DNA of 64,000 bases from positions 437,001 through 501,000 of the forward strand of contig JACATO010001054.1 of assembly GCA_018389105.1 (NCBI GenBank), in the 5' to 3' direction. This document shows positions 25,083 to 36,481 of the stretch, piece by piece. This DNA is from Nautilus pompilius. Lineage: Eukaryota > Mollusca > Cephalopoda > Nautilida > Nautilidae. The notes under the pieces are model-generated. The model had not been told where the DNA came from. It made no database searches and saw nothing but the letters and a program-made list of their open reading frames with translations. The translations under genes were made by a program, and so were the position numbers. Position 1 is the first letter of the stretch; each line of letters begins with the position of its first letter.

Positions 25083-26062
25083 TAGGCAATTAATTGAACT
25101 ATTCCAAATTCTATCCCATGGAAGTGTTCCTGAATTTAGGGTACCTTCTCACCTCTTCCTATAATTCGGTTCCTCAATAGGTCGTGATGACAGAAAGAGG
25201 TAGATATCTCGTGATAATTTGTCTAGATCAATTTTAGTAGTGCCTAAGCTTACTTGGTTATCTGTTCCTATAGATATGTTGCAGTTAATCCAGTGTTATA
25301 GAGCGGTTATATGGTAGTCTGTTAGTAAGTTTTTTGTGCTCTTTATAATTTTAGTTTGTGAGTGAGAACATGTACACCATCGAGGGTGTCATATGCTTTT
25401 GCTAAATGGGTGATAAGGGGTTTTTGCCATCTTGGTCTATTGTTTACTGTTCTTATGATATCTATTATATTTAATATTTGTTGAGCACCTATTTTGCTCT
25501 CTAGATTTATGAGATTTAAACCACTTTGGCTCCGAGGGAGTCTAGTTATCTGTTTATTAGCCAGGTGTTTACGTCCCTGCCACAGAAATCGATTTAACTC
25601 TGTGTCTATGGAGGAGCGTACCCAACCTGGCATTCCTATTATTTTAGATTTATAAAAGATTTTGGAAGCCAAATAGGTGTTAACTAATTCTGTTTTAGTG
25701 AAGAAGGAAAGGTTTAGAGAGGTCCATGCAGTTAGTAAAGCTTTGGCTTTATTAATTACAGGTTGCCAGTTATCATGCTGAATGTTAGTAGAGTTTTTGA
25801 CTGGAAAGAAGATACCTAGTAGTTTGATTTTGTCTTCCACCCATTTGATGTTGTATTCGCGCAGGGGTGTTCGGGTACCCTCGAGCCATGCTGCTGTTTT
25901 CTTTCTGTTTATTATTGCCCCAGAGGCTTTTTCATATACCTCTATGGCTTTGAAAGCTGCATCCAGGCTGGCCGCATCTTGTATCAGGAGGGTGGTATCA
26001 TCAGTGTATTGCTGAATTTTGATACCATTAATCCCCCTGATTGCACTGTACAACAAATTACA
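25083..26062 (-). pseudogene. LINE T ORF2, end of reverse transcriptase
   Basis: Starts with CNLLYSAIRGINGIKI, which continues EPVAALIC at 33698 once element B is removed. QQYTDDTTLLIQ is the RT active-site box (YxDD form). Then come SGAIINRKKTAAWLEG, LLGIFF and the thumb-like region to LTHKL. A stop near 25343 and decayed sequence lead to NCLVDAYTSD at 20998. Confidence 0.87.
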
Positions 26063-27833
26063 GGTTCAAAAAAAGTACAAGTTAAGTAAGACTTGTTTCT
26101 GGGTCAAAAAATTGTCCTGATTCTGAATCTGACCTTTATTTATCCAGATTAGGCACTGTTTTCCTGTGCCATGAACCATATGTTTTATAATATTGCATAA
26201 CACAACATTGTAAATACTGAATATTACAAAAAACAAAACAAAAATTTAGTTGGTATAACAAAACATTTATTGGTTATGAATTAAAAATACACACGTCAGT
26301 TTAAACAACCTTTGTCCTTCTAACCCTTTTGTGTGGAGTGTGATCTTCTGTTTTTATACCCCAGCAGTAGTCTGCCAACATGCCAGGGTTCCATTTTCCT
26401 TTGAATCGTCACTCCATCACTGATATATCCTGATGAAATCTCTCGCCATGTTCATCACTCACATCACCAAGATTTTCCGCAAAAAAATCCAAATGAGAGT
26501 GGAGCACATGAACTTTTAGAGACACGTTACATCCCATGTCATGGTAATGACTCAGCAGATCATTCACAACTTGCACATAGTCTTTTGAACGATATTTGCC
26601 CAGGAAGTTATCGCAAACTTCCTTGAATGATTCAAAGGCAAGCTTCTCTTTTCTCATGAGATGTGTGATGAAGGTTTCATCAAGTACAATTTTTCGAATT
26701 TGGGGACCTATGAAGACACCTTCTTTAATTTTAGCTTGACTCAGGGAAGGGAACTTTTCTGCAAGGTATGCAAATGCGGAGGATTCCTTGTCCAAGGCTT
26801 TCACAAATTGCTTGAACAAACCAAGTTTAATATGCAAAGGTGGTAAAATAATTCTATCACTTTTTACAAGTGGTTTGTGCATAATGTTGTGTTTTCCTTG
26901 CTCAATTTCATCTCGGATCGGCCAATCCTTGCGTACATAATGTTCCGCTCTTGCTCTGGAATTCCATAAGCACAGGAAGCAGCAAAATTTAGTATAGCCA
27001 AGCTGTAGGCCAGTAAGCATGGCCACAACCTTAAAATCTGCACAAATATGCCAGTTATGGTCATCATACTGTATGCTTGTTAGAATTGCTTTCAGATTTT
27101 CATATGATTCTTTCATGGTTGTGCTATAAGCTATGGGAACAGAAGGCAGAGTGTTACCATTGTGTAGCAGAACAGCTTTGATGCTGTTCTTGGATGCATC
27201 TATGAAAAGTCGCCAGTTGGTTATATCGTATGGAATTTCCAGTTGCTCAAAAAGTTCAGTGATGTCATTACAAAAGCATAAGTCACCCTTCATGGTGAAT
27301 AATGCAAGTAGATCCTCTGTACGTTTTCTGTACAGTGTTATTTTCACTCCTTTCTCAAGAAGATTACGTTCTTGAAGCCTTGAAGCCTTGATGCCAGAAA
27401 CTCACTTTTGTCTTTGGTTAAATAGAGATCCCTGCACAAGTCATTTAGAGCCTCTTGAGAAAATGGTATTGGTTTATTTTCGCTTTCTGGATCACTGGGC
27501 TCTATATATTCACCACTGGAATGTTCATCAGCACTGCTGGAAGTCTGCATTTCTTGATCTGGAGGTTGGGGCACAGGCAAATTTTCTGAGTGTTCTACTG
27601 GGCGCACTGCTGATCGCAAATTTGGGTAAACGATGTGTTTCTTTTTCTTTGCTGTAGTACAGCCTGTAAAATCATGCTGACAGAAATAGCAATCATTAGA
27701 GCAGCGTTTCTCAACCTTTGATAGCCCATGGCCCCCCTCACCGAGTGGCTAACACTCGTGGCCCCCTGCCCTTCAATAAAAAAAAAATGCAGATTTTGTT
27801 TTATGTTGTTTATTCAGTCACTAAAATTATAAA

Positions 27834-29595
27834 TCAAAGTAAAAATTTTTGCTGAACAATATAATCAATGAGACACTTGCTGTGGGCTCGTGTGACGAGG
27901 CCTCTTATGTCCGGCTCCGTCTTGGACACAGCAAGGCGAATATCGTTCCCATCATCAAGACGGTTTCTGGACTTCGTTTTAATGGTCGCCAGGTCAGAAA
28001 ATCCAGATTCGCAAAGGTATATTGTGGCGAATTGAGCGTGCATTTCGGATGCCTTCTTGCTGAGTAGTGGATATGCATCCTGAACAGACAACCAGAAGCT
28101 GGAGAGGTCTTCTCTGTTACTGAAGGCCAGCTTCATTGCTTTTGAGACCTTCAATTTCGGTGTTGAATGGGTCTCTGTGCCATGGAACATCCAATGGAGC
28201 ATCGTCGAAATAAGATTTGAACTCAGCGGAGAGAATGTCGAGATGTCCAATGATGCAATCTTTGATGCCGATGGGAAGTTCAATCCTCTGCGTCTGCAGA
28301 TGCTCGTCCAAGAAAGGAAACGAGGCTGTGGATCCGGCCTCGATTCGTGCCTGCCAGACTCCCATTCGAGCAGACAGTCCGGCAAGCTTGTCTTGAACGT
28401 CACTGACTGTCACATCATGGCCTTGCAAAGACTGGTTCATTTCGTTGAGTCGGCCGAATATATCGGCCAGGTAGGCGAGCATCATGACGAACTCTTCATT
28501 GTCGAAGTGGACATGGAGGTTGTTTTCGTTCTCTCGCAGGAAAATTTCTGTCTCCAACCGGAGTTCATACAACCGAGAGAGGCATTTCCCCCTCGATAGC
28601 CAACGAACTTTGGTGTAAAACAGAAGTCCCACATGTTGCGCTCCCATTTCGTTGGCCAGAAGTTGGAAGAGCCGATGATTTTTGGCCTTCGCACGAATGA
28701 AGTTGATCACTTTGACCGCAACGTCCATGACTTCCAACAAACGCGGCGGTAGAGTTTTTGACGCAAGAGCATATCGGTGTAGTGAACAGTGGGAAGACGT
28801 CACGTGGGGCCATTCATTCTTCACAAGCGTGACGAACCCTCCTTTAACGCCAATCATCGCTGGGGCACCATCAGTACAAATGTGCTTGAAATTCTGCCAG
28901 CTGAGTCCATTCACTTCAAAAAAAGAGTCCACGATGGCTTTGACATCTTTTGCTGTCGTTGTGGTTGGCAGGGTATTGCAGAATAAGAACTCTTCCTTCA
29001 TCTTTCCTTCTTTCTCGTAGCGAGCGAAGGCGATCAACTGGCTCTCCAGAGCGGTGTCGGTAGATTCGTCAAGTTGAAGGCTAGCCTGGAGCGTGCTTTG
29101 CTTGATTTCACAGCAAACTTGACGGCACACATCAGCAGCCATGTCATCAATCCGTCGGCGGATCGTGTCATTAGAGAGCGAAACTTGCTGGATTTTCTTT
29201 TTTGCCTCTGGTCCGATCATCAGTTCCACCATTTTCTCTGTACATGGCTTGATAAGTTCCTCAGCAATAGTGTGCGGCTTCTTGCACTTCACAATTCGGT
29301 ATGCCACTTCGTAGCTGGATTGAAGAGCAGGTTTTTCTTCTGGCCGGAATCCAAATTTTGGAAGTGTCGCTTCACGGTCGTACCGTGCTCGTTTCGTAGA
29401 CAGAGCATCAATATTATCATCTTTCCTTTGGGGATGCACCTTGTCGCGATGGTTTGAAAGTTTGGAAGGACGTAGTGATGCATTTGCCATCACCACTGAG
29501 CAGTGCAGACATTGCGCGCAGTCCATGCCATCTCGAATGACCTTCGTGAATCCAAAATTGACGTAGCTGTCATTCCATTTTCGAACCTTCGACAT
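27834..29595 (-). pseudogene. hAT-C transposase (SCAND3/ZBED5-like), one frameshift
   Basis: Start MSKVRKWNDSYVNFGF at 29595. BED finger CLHCSVVMANASLRPSKLSN, D1 in QLDESTDTALESQL, D2 in CTDGAPAMIGVKGGF, HCSLHRYALASKTLPPR, VRWLSRGKCLSRLYELRLE, LADIFGRLNEMNQSLQGHD. One single-base shift lies near 28150, between EIEGLK and AMKLAFSN. It ends with ATIYLCESGFSDLATIKTKS. Codon use is GC-richer than its neighbours A or K. A MITE sits 21 bp upstream of the start codon. Confidence 0.92.
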
Positions 29596-29616
29596 CTGAA
29601 AAAACAACAACAACAA

Positions 29617-29910
29617 CAGTGGCGAGGCTACAGGGGGGGCAGGGGGGGCGACCGCCCCCCTGGTCGGATTTTGGTACCGTCGGTCGGAAATTTACATGTT
29701 GGAAAAAAAATGTACTGTACATAATAGCATTATAGGGGACCATTATAATGGGGACAAATTTTGATGCAGGTGAATTAATTCAATGATGTGATAGTTGTGA
29801 AATAATAGCGCTAGTGAAGAACATTTTTTTTCCAACATGTAAATTTCCGACCGACGGTACCAAAATCCGACCAGGGGGGCAATCTCGCCCCCCCTGTAGC
29901 CTCGCCACTG
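29617..29910. mobile_element. 294-bp hAT-type MITE with arms of about 90 bp
   Basis: Left arm starts CAGTGGCGAGGCTACAGGGG and the right arm is its inverse (cccctgtagcctcgccactg). The match continues inward through ggtcggattttggtaccgtc and ttacatgttggaaaaaaaat, so a single strand could fold into a long hairpin. Perfect octamer duplication aacaacaa (29609-29616 and 29911-29918). No coding sequence. It sits in the 5' leader of the hAT-C gene. Confidence 0.95.
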
Positions 29911-29983
29911 AACAACAATAACACGGTTAAAAATTTGGTTTAAAAAGTGCTCTTTCAAAACAAAACAAAAATAAAGCCTAAAC

Positions 29984-32948
29984 CAGGGGTCGGCAACCTT
30001 TTCGGCTCGCGGGCCGGATTCAAAATTAGCCGCATGTCCGCGGGCCAGATGGTTATGAGTTGCCAAAAATTAATTGCAAAAATTTCACCATTGCTTCACC
30101 CAGAAAATATTGCTGCGTTTTGGCTTTTATATAAATAAAAAACGAAGTAATTGGTAAATCTTTTTTGTCAATTCGAAGATCTCGAGTTATGGAAGTGGCC
30201 AGCATATCGAATTTTACAGCTTCTGTTTCTTTTTTATCAATAACTTTTCACATTTGAATTTCCCAAACAAATTATAATCGCTCTTTTACATTATAAAACA
30301 TTCTATCAAACATTTTCACTATTTAAATGATTTTCAAGGTAGATATCATTTATTAAGAAACCCAATTCGAATTGACCGAATCTTCTTACCACTGCCTCCA
30401 ATGGAAAGTCCATGAGTATAACCCAAAAAAATTTTCAAAAGTCAATTAAAATGCAAGTTTTTATTACAAAAATACAGACGGAATTAGTGGCTTGGTTGTT
30501 TTTGCGCATTGGCGGTCAATTTTTTTGTATCCGGATCAACACAAGTGGCGGCCAGCAAAAGAATGTCTTCGAGGTGATCGTCAGTGAGTTGACTTCGAAG
30601 GTTATTTTTTGTGAATTTAACCTTTGAAAATACCTGTTCACAAGCATACGTACTTGCAAACAACGAAGCAAACTTCTTCGCGTTGTCGACGAGGTGAGGA
30701 AAGCTCCCACTTGGCAGAAGATAGTTCGCATAAAATTCCACTAGTTGTTCGGACTCAAATTTGCTCTTGAGCAAGGCATTATTCTGCAGATCGATCACTT
30801 CGAGCTGAAATTCTGAAGGAAGATTTTCGACAGGTGCGTCAAATGGTCGACCGAACAGAAAAATCAAATCTTTCAATCGACGGAAATCCTCAAAGCGATT
30901 CTTGAATTCAATTTTTAGATCCAGAATGGCGTTGACGAAGAGATTAGAATCGCATTGTTCTGAGTACTCTTTAAGACTAGGAAAATGGCTGAAGTTGTCG
31001 TTACGAAGCTGGGATTCGAAAAGTAAGAGCTTGGTTTCAAATCCTGTGATACGTTCAAACATTTCAAAAACATTCTTATTTCTGCCTTGTAGATGGAGAT
31101 TCAGATTGTTTAAGTGCGCTGTGATGTCGACGAGAAAAGCCACTTTTACGATCCACTGTGGATCGTCGAAAACGTTCGCAAGATCGGAGTGTTTGTGTTG
31201 CAAAAACAGTGCGACTTCATTTCGAAGAGCATAAAATCGAGAAAGCATTTTCCCTCTACTAAGCCAACGAACATTTGTGAAGTAACACAGGTCGCCATAT
31301 TCAGCTTGCGTATTTCAAAGGAACTCCTTGAATTGTCGGTGATTAAGGGACCTCGGCAAAATGAAATTCACGATCTTTACGACATCATTCATAACTTCTT
31401 TAAAATGCAAAGATTTCCCGCAAAGAACATCCTGATGGATGATACAGTGAAGTTTGAAAAGTCGTTGTGCATTACCAATCTTCTCTTGAAGCAATGCGAC
31501 AGCACCGTTCGTGTCTCCAACCATAGCGGGAGCTCCGTCGGTGGTTACTCCAACAAGCTTGGTGAGATCGAGTTTAGATTCATTGAGCCAAGTAAAAACG
31601 CCATCGCACAGGTTAACCCCAGTCGCTGTATCCTTGAGTGGAATAATGCGTGCAAAGTCTTCAAACACGGTGAAGTCAGAGGTAACTCCTCGAACAAATA
31701 CGGCGAGCTGGCAGGTGTCGGAGACATCACTTGTATCATCAATGGCTATTGAAAAAGATTGAAAATTCTCGTACATATCTTCAATCTTAATTCCAACATC
31801 TTCGGCAAGATTCTCGACTCGTCTGGTAACTGTTCTCGATGACAGTGGAATTTGAGCAAATTGGTGTTTTTTCTCTGGACAAAGGATATCAGCAGCTTTT
31901 ACGAGGCATTTTTTGATGAATTCTCCCTCACTTAGTGGCTTCATGTGTTTAGCAATCAGCAGCGAAAGTTCAAAGCTGGCGAGCGTATATTTGTCAGAGT
32001 CGTCAATTGTCACAGTAAAAAATGATGATTGTTTCTGCAGTAATTTTTTCAGCCGCAACGCCTCCTTTTCACGAGCAGCGCCCTTGAGAAAATGATAATC
32101 TTTGAGGTGTAACGTTTCATAATGACGCTTGACATTTTCGGACTTTTTCACAGCAATGGTTCTGTCACAAAGCAGGCAATGACATTGGCCAAAGTGTTCA
32201 ACAAAGAAGTAGTCAATTGTCCATGCGGGATTAAAAACACGGTGCTCGAGATCAACTTTTCGCTGTTTGCTTTCCATAATAGATCTACAAACAGAATATG
32301 AACACAATTTTTATGGTTTACTGGCATCCTGTTGAGAAAACAACGACCCCCTCAGAAAAACCCTATACTTCTGATATTTTGAAATGTTTCATGTTAAACT
32401 TTTGCACGTAAACCGAAGCTTAAGCTTTTTTAATCACAGGAAGGATTTTATACTGCATAGCATCAACCGTTTTTTTAAACTTAAGTAGAGGGGTCTTTAT
32501 TTGAGGGCCTGACTTCCATGAAAACATGCGTATTTAACTGTGAGCAATCGTTTCTATTGCCACTTTACATCTATAAATTAAGTGATTTCTTAACAATTGC
32601 AAGTTAACACAGCTTACCGATGACAAGTAATTAATGCGTAACGCGCTCGCAAAAACTCTGACAGACTGTTATCAACGTGTGCGCTCACGCCATTTTATAG
32701 TAGCCCTGACCTGCTTTCGGACAAAACACCTGAGTCTGCGCGCGCCTTGTCAATTTTGTGCGTGCATCGCACACGTGATCACACGTCTGAGCGCCCACTT
32801 GCAAGCGCGTGCAGCACTCAAGAACGCTTGAAAAATAAAAGGCACACACAGCCATGATTTCTCAAGGACTGAATATTTTGTCATTTTTCCGGAAAGGCTC
32901 CGCGGGCCGGATGAGAGTGCCTCGCGGGCCGTATCGTGCCGACCCCTG
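29984..32948 (-). mobile_element. hAT-D: BED-type hAT, deepest level of the nest
   Basis: Left end CAGGGGTCGGCAACCTTTTC, right end gtgccgacccctg. Perfect octamer gcctaaac (29976-29983 and 32949-32956). GCGGGCCGG blocks lie inside both ends. Length 2965 bp. It is inserted in the 5' non-coding part of hAT-C. Confidence 0.96.
30484..32277 (-). pseudogene. hAT-D transposase (GTF2IRD2-like), one TGA stop
   Basis: Start MESKQRKVDLEHRVF at 32277. BED finger CLLCDRTIAVKKSENVKRH, D1 in AIDDTSDVSDTCQLAVFV, D2 in GVTTDGAPAMVGDTNGAV, HCIIHQDVLCGK, SLNHRQFKEFL, then TGA at 31315-31317, then NVRWLSRGKMLSRFYALRNE, TAHLNNLNLHLQGRN and ASTYACEQVFSKVKFTKNN, ending KQPSH. The whole 598-codon frame is intact apart from this stop. 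Confidence 0.93.
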
Positions 32949-33697
32949 GCCTAAACACTGTGTAAAAAAATCAGGCAAATTGTTTAAAAAAAAACTCTTC
33001 CCCTATGACCGGAGTCTCGTCACCTTAATTATACACTCCAAGCTTCTGCATTCTGAATTGCATTTTTCGGTGTCCGCTCGTGGGCCCCCGGTTGAGAAAC
33101 GCTGCATTAGAGTGATCTTTCTGCTCACGCCAAATCATTGGCACACCAAACTTCATGTGAACATTTTTTCCTGCATACCAGGTACTCAGTGTCTTCACAC
33201 ATGTAAGGCAACACACATGAGGAGCCCATGACTTATCCTGGTCTCCTAAGTAACAATCAAAGTACGCCTTGTACATTTTCTTGATATGGTGTGTAATACT
33301 GCGCTTTTCTTTAGCAAAAGTCAATTCCCCACATATGTAACAAAATGTGTTTGGATCATTTTTGCACTGTCTTGCACTCATGGTTGAAAACAAATAAGAT
33401 CTGAAACAAACAAAATAAAATTAAACACAAGCTTTGAGGTATAAAGTATTAAGTGATCAACTCAATTAAATGTGAGCACACATTAAAATAAGCAAATAAA
33501 TTAATATTAAATTAAATAAAATATTTTATTTAATGATAATAACAAAAAGGGTATACAGTGACAATTCTGTAAAAAACCATGCCTAATTTAACAAAAAGAA
33601 GGCCAGAAATGGATTTCCCATGTAATTTTGCATATAAAGATGGCCACAGATGACTCGTACTTTTTTGAGTGTTGCACAGTGTTGTTGGAGTGGTACA

Positions 33698-34622
33698 AAT
33701 CAAGGCGGCCACCGGTTCTGCAGTCATGACATAGAGCATGGCACTTAGGGGACACCCCTGCCTGATTCCTTTTGTTGGGTGGATAGACGAAGATAGAAAA
33801 CCATTCTGATATATTTGAGTGATGAGATTAGATTGGAAGAGCCTAACGAAGTTAATAAAATACTCTCCGAAGCCAAGGGTTTTAAGTGTCTTTATAAGAA
33901 AATTCCAGTCTACCCTATCAAAGGCTTTCTTCTGATCTATGGCTAGCATAATTCCTATGGAATTTTCCTTGTCTAGACTACTTGTAATTTCTCTGAACAG
34001 TTGAAGTGTATTGGTAATACTTCCTGGAACTAAACAGGTCTGGTCTGCACTGGTAACTTTATCCATAACTTTGGCTAGCCTAGTTGCTAGAGCCTTAGCT
34101 ATGATCTATAATCGCTATTTAAGAGACTGATGGGTCTCCAGTTATCCAAGTACTCGTCGCCCCCCAACAGTATGCACTATTCGCAATCATTGTCAGGTCT
34201 CCTGCTAGGAGATATTCAAATCTCTTAGAGAAATCTGGCGTACAGCCATCATTTCCTGGGGATTTATCTTTATTTGAAGCCCTAATGGCTTGTTTTATTT
34301 CTTGAATAGTTATGGGTCCTTCGCAGAGCTCGGCATCTAGGGGGTCTAATTTATCTTCTAGACATGCCAAGATTTCGTCCTGAGCTGCCTGACAAGTGTC
34401 TTCACTATTGTAGAGTTCACTATAATACCGAGTCTCTTCCTGAATGACATCTTCTATGTCAGTTAAGACGCGACCTTCTTGAGTTTTGAGTTTATTTATA
34501 GATTTCCTTTCTGCCTTAGATTTTTCTAAACCACAGAAAGACATTCTATTTCCTTCGCCATTCATGGCCGGTACTTGGGCCCTAATTCTAGTGCCTTCTG
34601 TTTTGTTAAGTTGCAGTTTCAC
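33698..34622 (-). pseudogene. LINE T ORF2, first part of reverse transcriptase
   Basis: Reads KSPGNDGCTPDFSKRF, then a shift near 34110, ADQTCLVPGS, IMLAIDQKKAFDRVDWNFLI (RT domain A with its catalytic Asp), GFLSSSIHPTKGIRQGCPLS (RT domain B) and EPVAALIC, where element B interrupts. The motif style (KAFDRVDW, GIRQGCPLS) is that of the L1/Tx1 group. Confidence 0.88.
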
Positions 34623-34835
34623 TATTTGGATTTGGATGGCTTTGATTTTCTTTGTTCTATCTATTCCTAAAGAGGCCTTGTTTATTTCTAAATTTAATTC
34701 TACTTTTAACTTATTTTCTAGATATTCCCTATACGCATTTTGCGCCTGACAATATCTTATACTAATTTCCTTAAGTTTAACCTTACCTAAGTCCCACCAC
34801 TCCAGGGGGTCCTCAAACTCATCCCGACGAAGTGA

Positions 34836-35285
34836 TCATTGTTCCCAGAAATTCTGTACACACTCAACGTATTCTGACCCAGTCAGAATAGTATTATTGA
34901 GTTTCCAGACTCTGGTTCCTCTGGTATTCTCCTGGACGAGAAAGCTGGCCTTAGCCTGAGAGTGGTCACTCCACGCGAAAACGTCATGCGTAACATCCTG
35001 GAGTTGTCTAATTGCATGTTTAGAAACATACACTCTATCTATTCTAGTCGCTACTTGATATTTTTTACTATAATGAGTGTATGATTTACTATCAGGGTGT
35101 TTAAATCTAAATGCATCGACCAAGCTGAACCATGAACACAAAGTTTGCAGCTGCAACTTTCCGATCCGATGCGTCCTACTTTTAATGTCTGGTCCCTGCC
35201 TATCTAGGTCATGGGAGGACACAGTTAAAGTCACCTAAGATGTATATATCATCTGCAGGGTAAGACCTAAGCTCTTTATCTAAAG
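34836..35285 (-). pseudogene. LINE T ORF2, second part of endonuclease
   Basis: Continues from 40801: KELRSYPADDIYILGDFNC (the conserved GDFN motif), a shift near 35235, then HPDSKSYTHY, TRIDRVYVSK (R-x-D-R-x-Y/F motif) and FAWSDHSQAKA, the catalytic SDH end of APE-type endonucleases. A stop follows near 34836. Confidence 0.88.
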
Positions 35286-36481
35286 CAGTGGTTCTTAACC
35301 TTTTTACTCCTTCTCTCCACGTCCCCCTTGCATCTATGAATAAAATTCCCTCCCAGATTTTAAATAAAATCTAAAATATGTTTTTAGTCTTTTTATTGAA
35401 TATGAATTAGTCACATATTAATGAGATACTTGACACTGCTTCTTAGCTACAAGATCTTGAATGCCAGAGAGTGCACAACGTAAGTCACTTTCAGCATTCA
35501 GCCTGTTTCTGTACTTGGTCTTGACAGCAACGAGCATGGAAAATGCAGCTTCACAAAGATACGTGGATCCAAACATAGCTAAAATCCGAAGAGCCTGATG
35601 TGAGATCAGAGGGTAAACAGGATGGTACTTGATCCAGAATGTTTCAAGATCCAGTTCTTTGAAGTCTTCCTTAGCTGTGGAGTTGAACTTCAGCTCAAGA
35701 AACTCCTCTTGCACTTCATCCAAAACATCAGTCACTTCACACTGAAATGGGTTCCTGATGAATTTCCAAGCTTCACGCTTTTCATCTATATCTGGGAAGT
35801 ATCTGATGAATTCTGTTTTCAAGTCAGTTAGATGAGTGATTATTTGTTTCTTTAACTCAGAATCAAGATTACTGTGAATGAGAGCAGAATTCAAGTAACT
35901 AAAACTGGCTGTATTTCCCTGCGGAATTCGACATTTCCAGAGGTCGAGTTTGGCCATTAAGGTTCGAATGGTGTTGTGGTGCGTGAGAATGTTAATGTTT
36001 TTCCCTTGTAGTTTAAGGTTGAGGAGAGCATTCAACGCTTCAAAGATGTCCACCAGGTAAGCTAGAGATAGCTGAAAGCCTTCAGACTGGAACTTGTCAT
36101 GGAGATCTGCCTTCTGCTGCAAATCTAGAAATATTGCTACCGTATTTGCCGGTGTATAAGTCGACTCGTTGTATAAGTCGACCCCCTAAAATTCGACGGA
36201 AATTTACGATTTTATGATATATCCTTTGTATAAGTCGAGCTCAATTGTTTTATTATCTTAAACTTTAAAATTCGACGGAAATATGCGAAATTTATTGACG
36301 AAATGTGTTCAAATTCGCGAGTTTGTAGCGAGCGATCTATACGCCATTTTGAATACTATTTACTTTGTAACCCTGTGATATTACGCGCCGAGAGAGACTA
36401 ACAACAATGAACACTCTTAGAAAGTGGTTTATTTTTAGTTAAGAAACAATAAATTAGAATTATAAAGTGCTTACATAGAGT

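Larger units (their letters stand above)
27702..33104 (-). mobile_element. hAT-C: BED-type hAT inside element B
   Basis: Left end cagcgtttctcaacctttg, right end gttgagaaacgctg. Perfect octamer cattagag at 27694-27701 and 33105-33112. Removing it restores the split Cys-finger codons of element B. It carries a MITE (29617-29910) and hAT-D (29984-32948), so the element proper is about 2.1 kb. Confidence 0.94.
26301..33381 (-). pseudogene. Element B protein, split by hAT-C (segments 33105-33381 and 26301-27701)
   Basis: The upstream part starts MSARQCKNDPNTFCYICGEL with a C2-type finger (CYICG...CCLTC) and FGVPMIWREQKDHSN. The next codons lie across hAT-C: DCYFCQHDFTGC, completing a second Cys pair. 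Then come acidic spacers, FLASRLQGFK, a shift near 27347, WRLFIDASKNSIKAVLLHNG, GYTKFCCFLCLWNSRA, LPPLHIKLGLFKQFVKALDK, FIGPQIRK and VSDEHGERFHQDISVME. An in-frame TGA (26409-26411) precedes GKWNPGMLADYCWG, and the stop is at 26301. I recognise this as a protein family found in many copies in arthropod and cnidarian genomes. Its activity is unknown to me. The conserved D, E and H clusters could be catalytic, which is inference. Confidence 0.8.
26063..33693 (-). mobile_element. Element B: transposon of unassigned superfamily
   Basis: Removing 26063-33693 rejoins the RT frame of LINE T, with TACA present at both borders (26059-26062 and 33694-33697) as a 4-bp target duplication. The left border reads ggttcaaaaaaagtacaag. 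The inverse of this (tcgtacttttttgag) lies about 20 bp inside the right border, and a second copy-like motif gggtcaaaaaattg lies at about 26100, so the inverted repeats are offset or subterminal. It contains one split gene and is opened by hAT-C. Confidence 0.75.

Noticed and set aside
31114-31752. Plus-strand open frame of 212 codons
   Set aside because: Antisense to the hAT-D transposase, whose motifs (D2, HCIIHQ) are clear on the minus strand.
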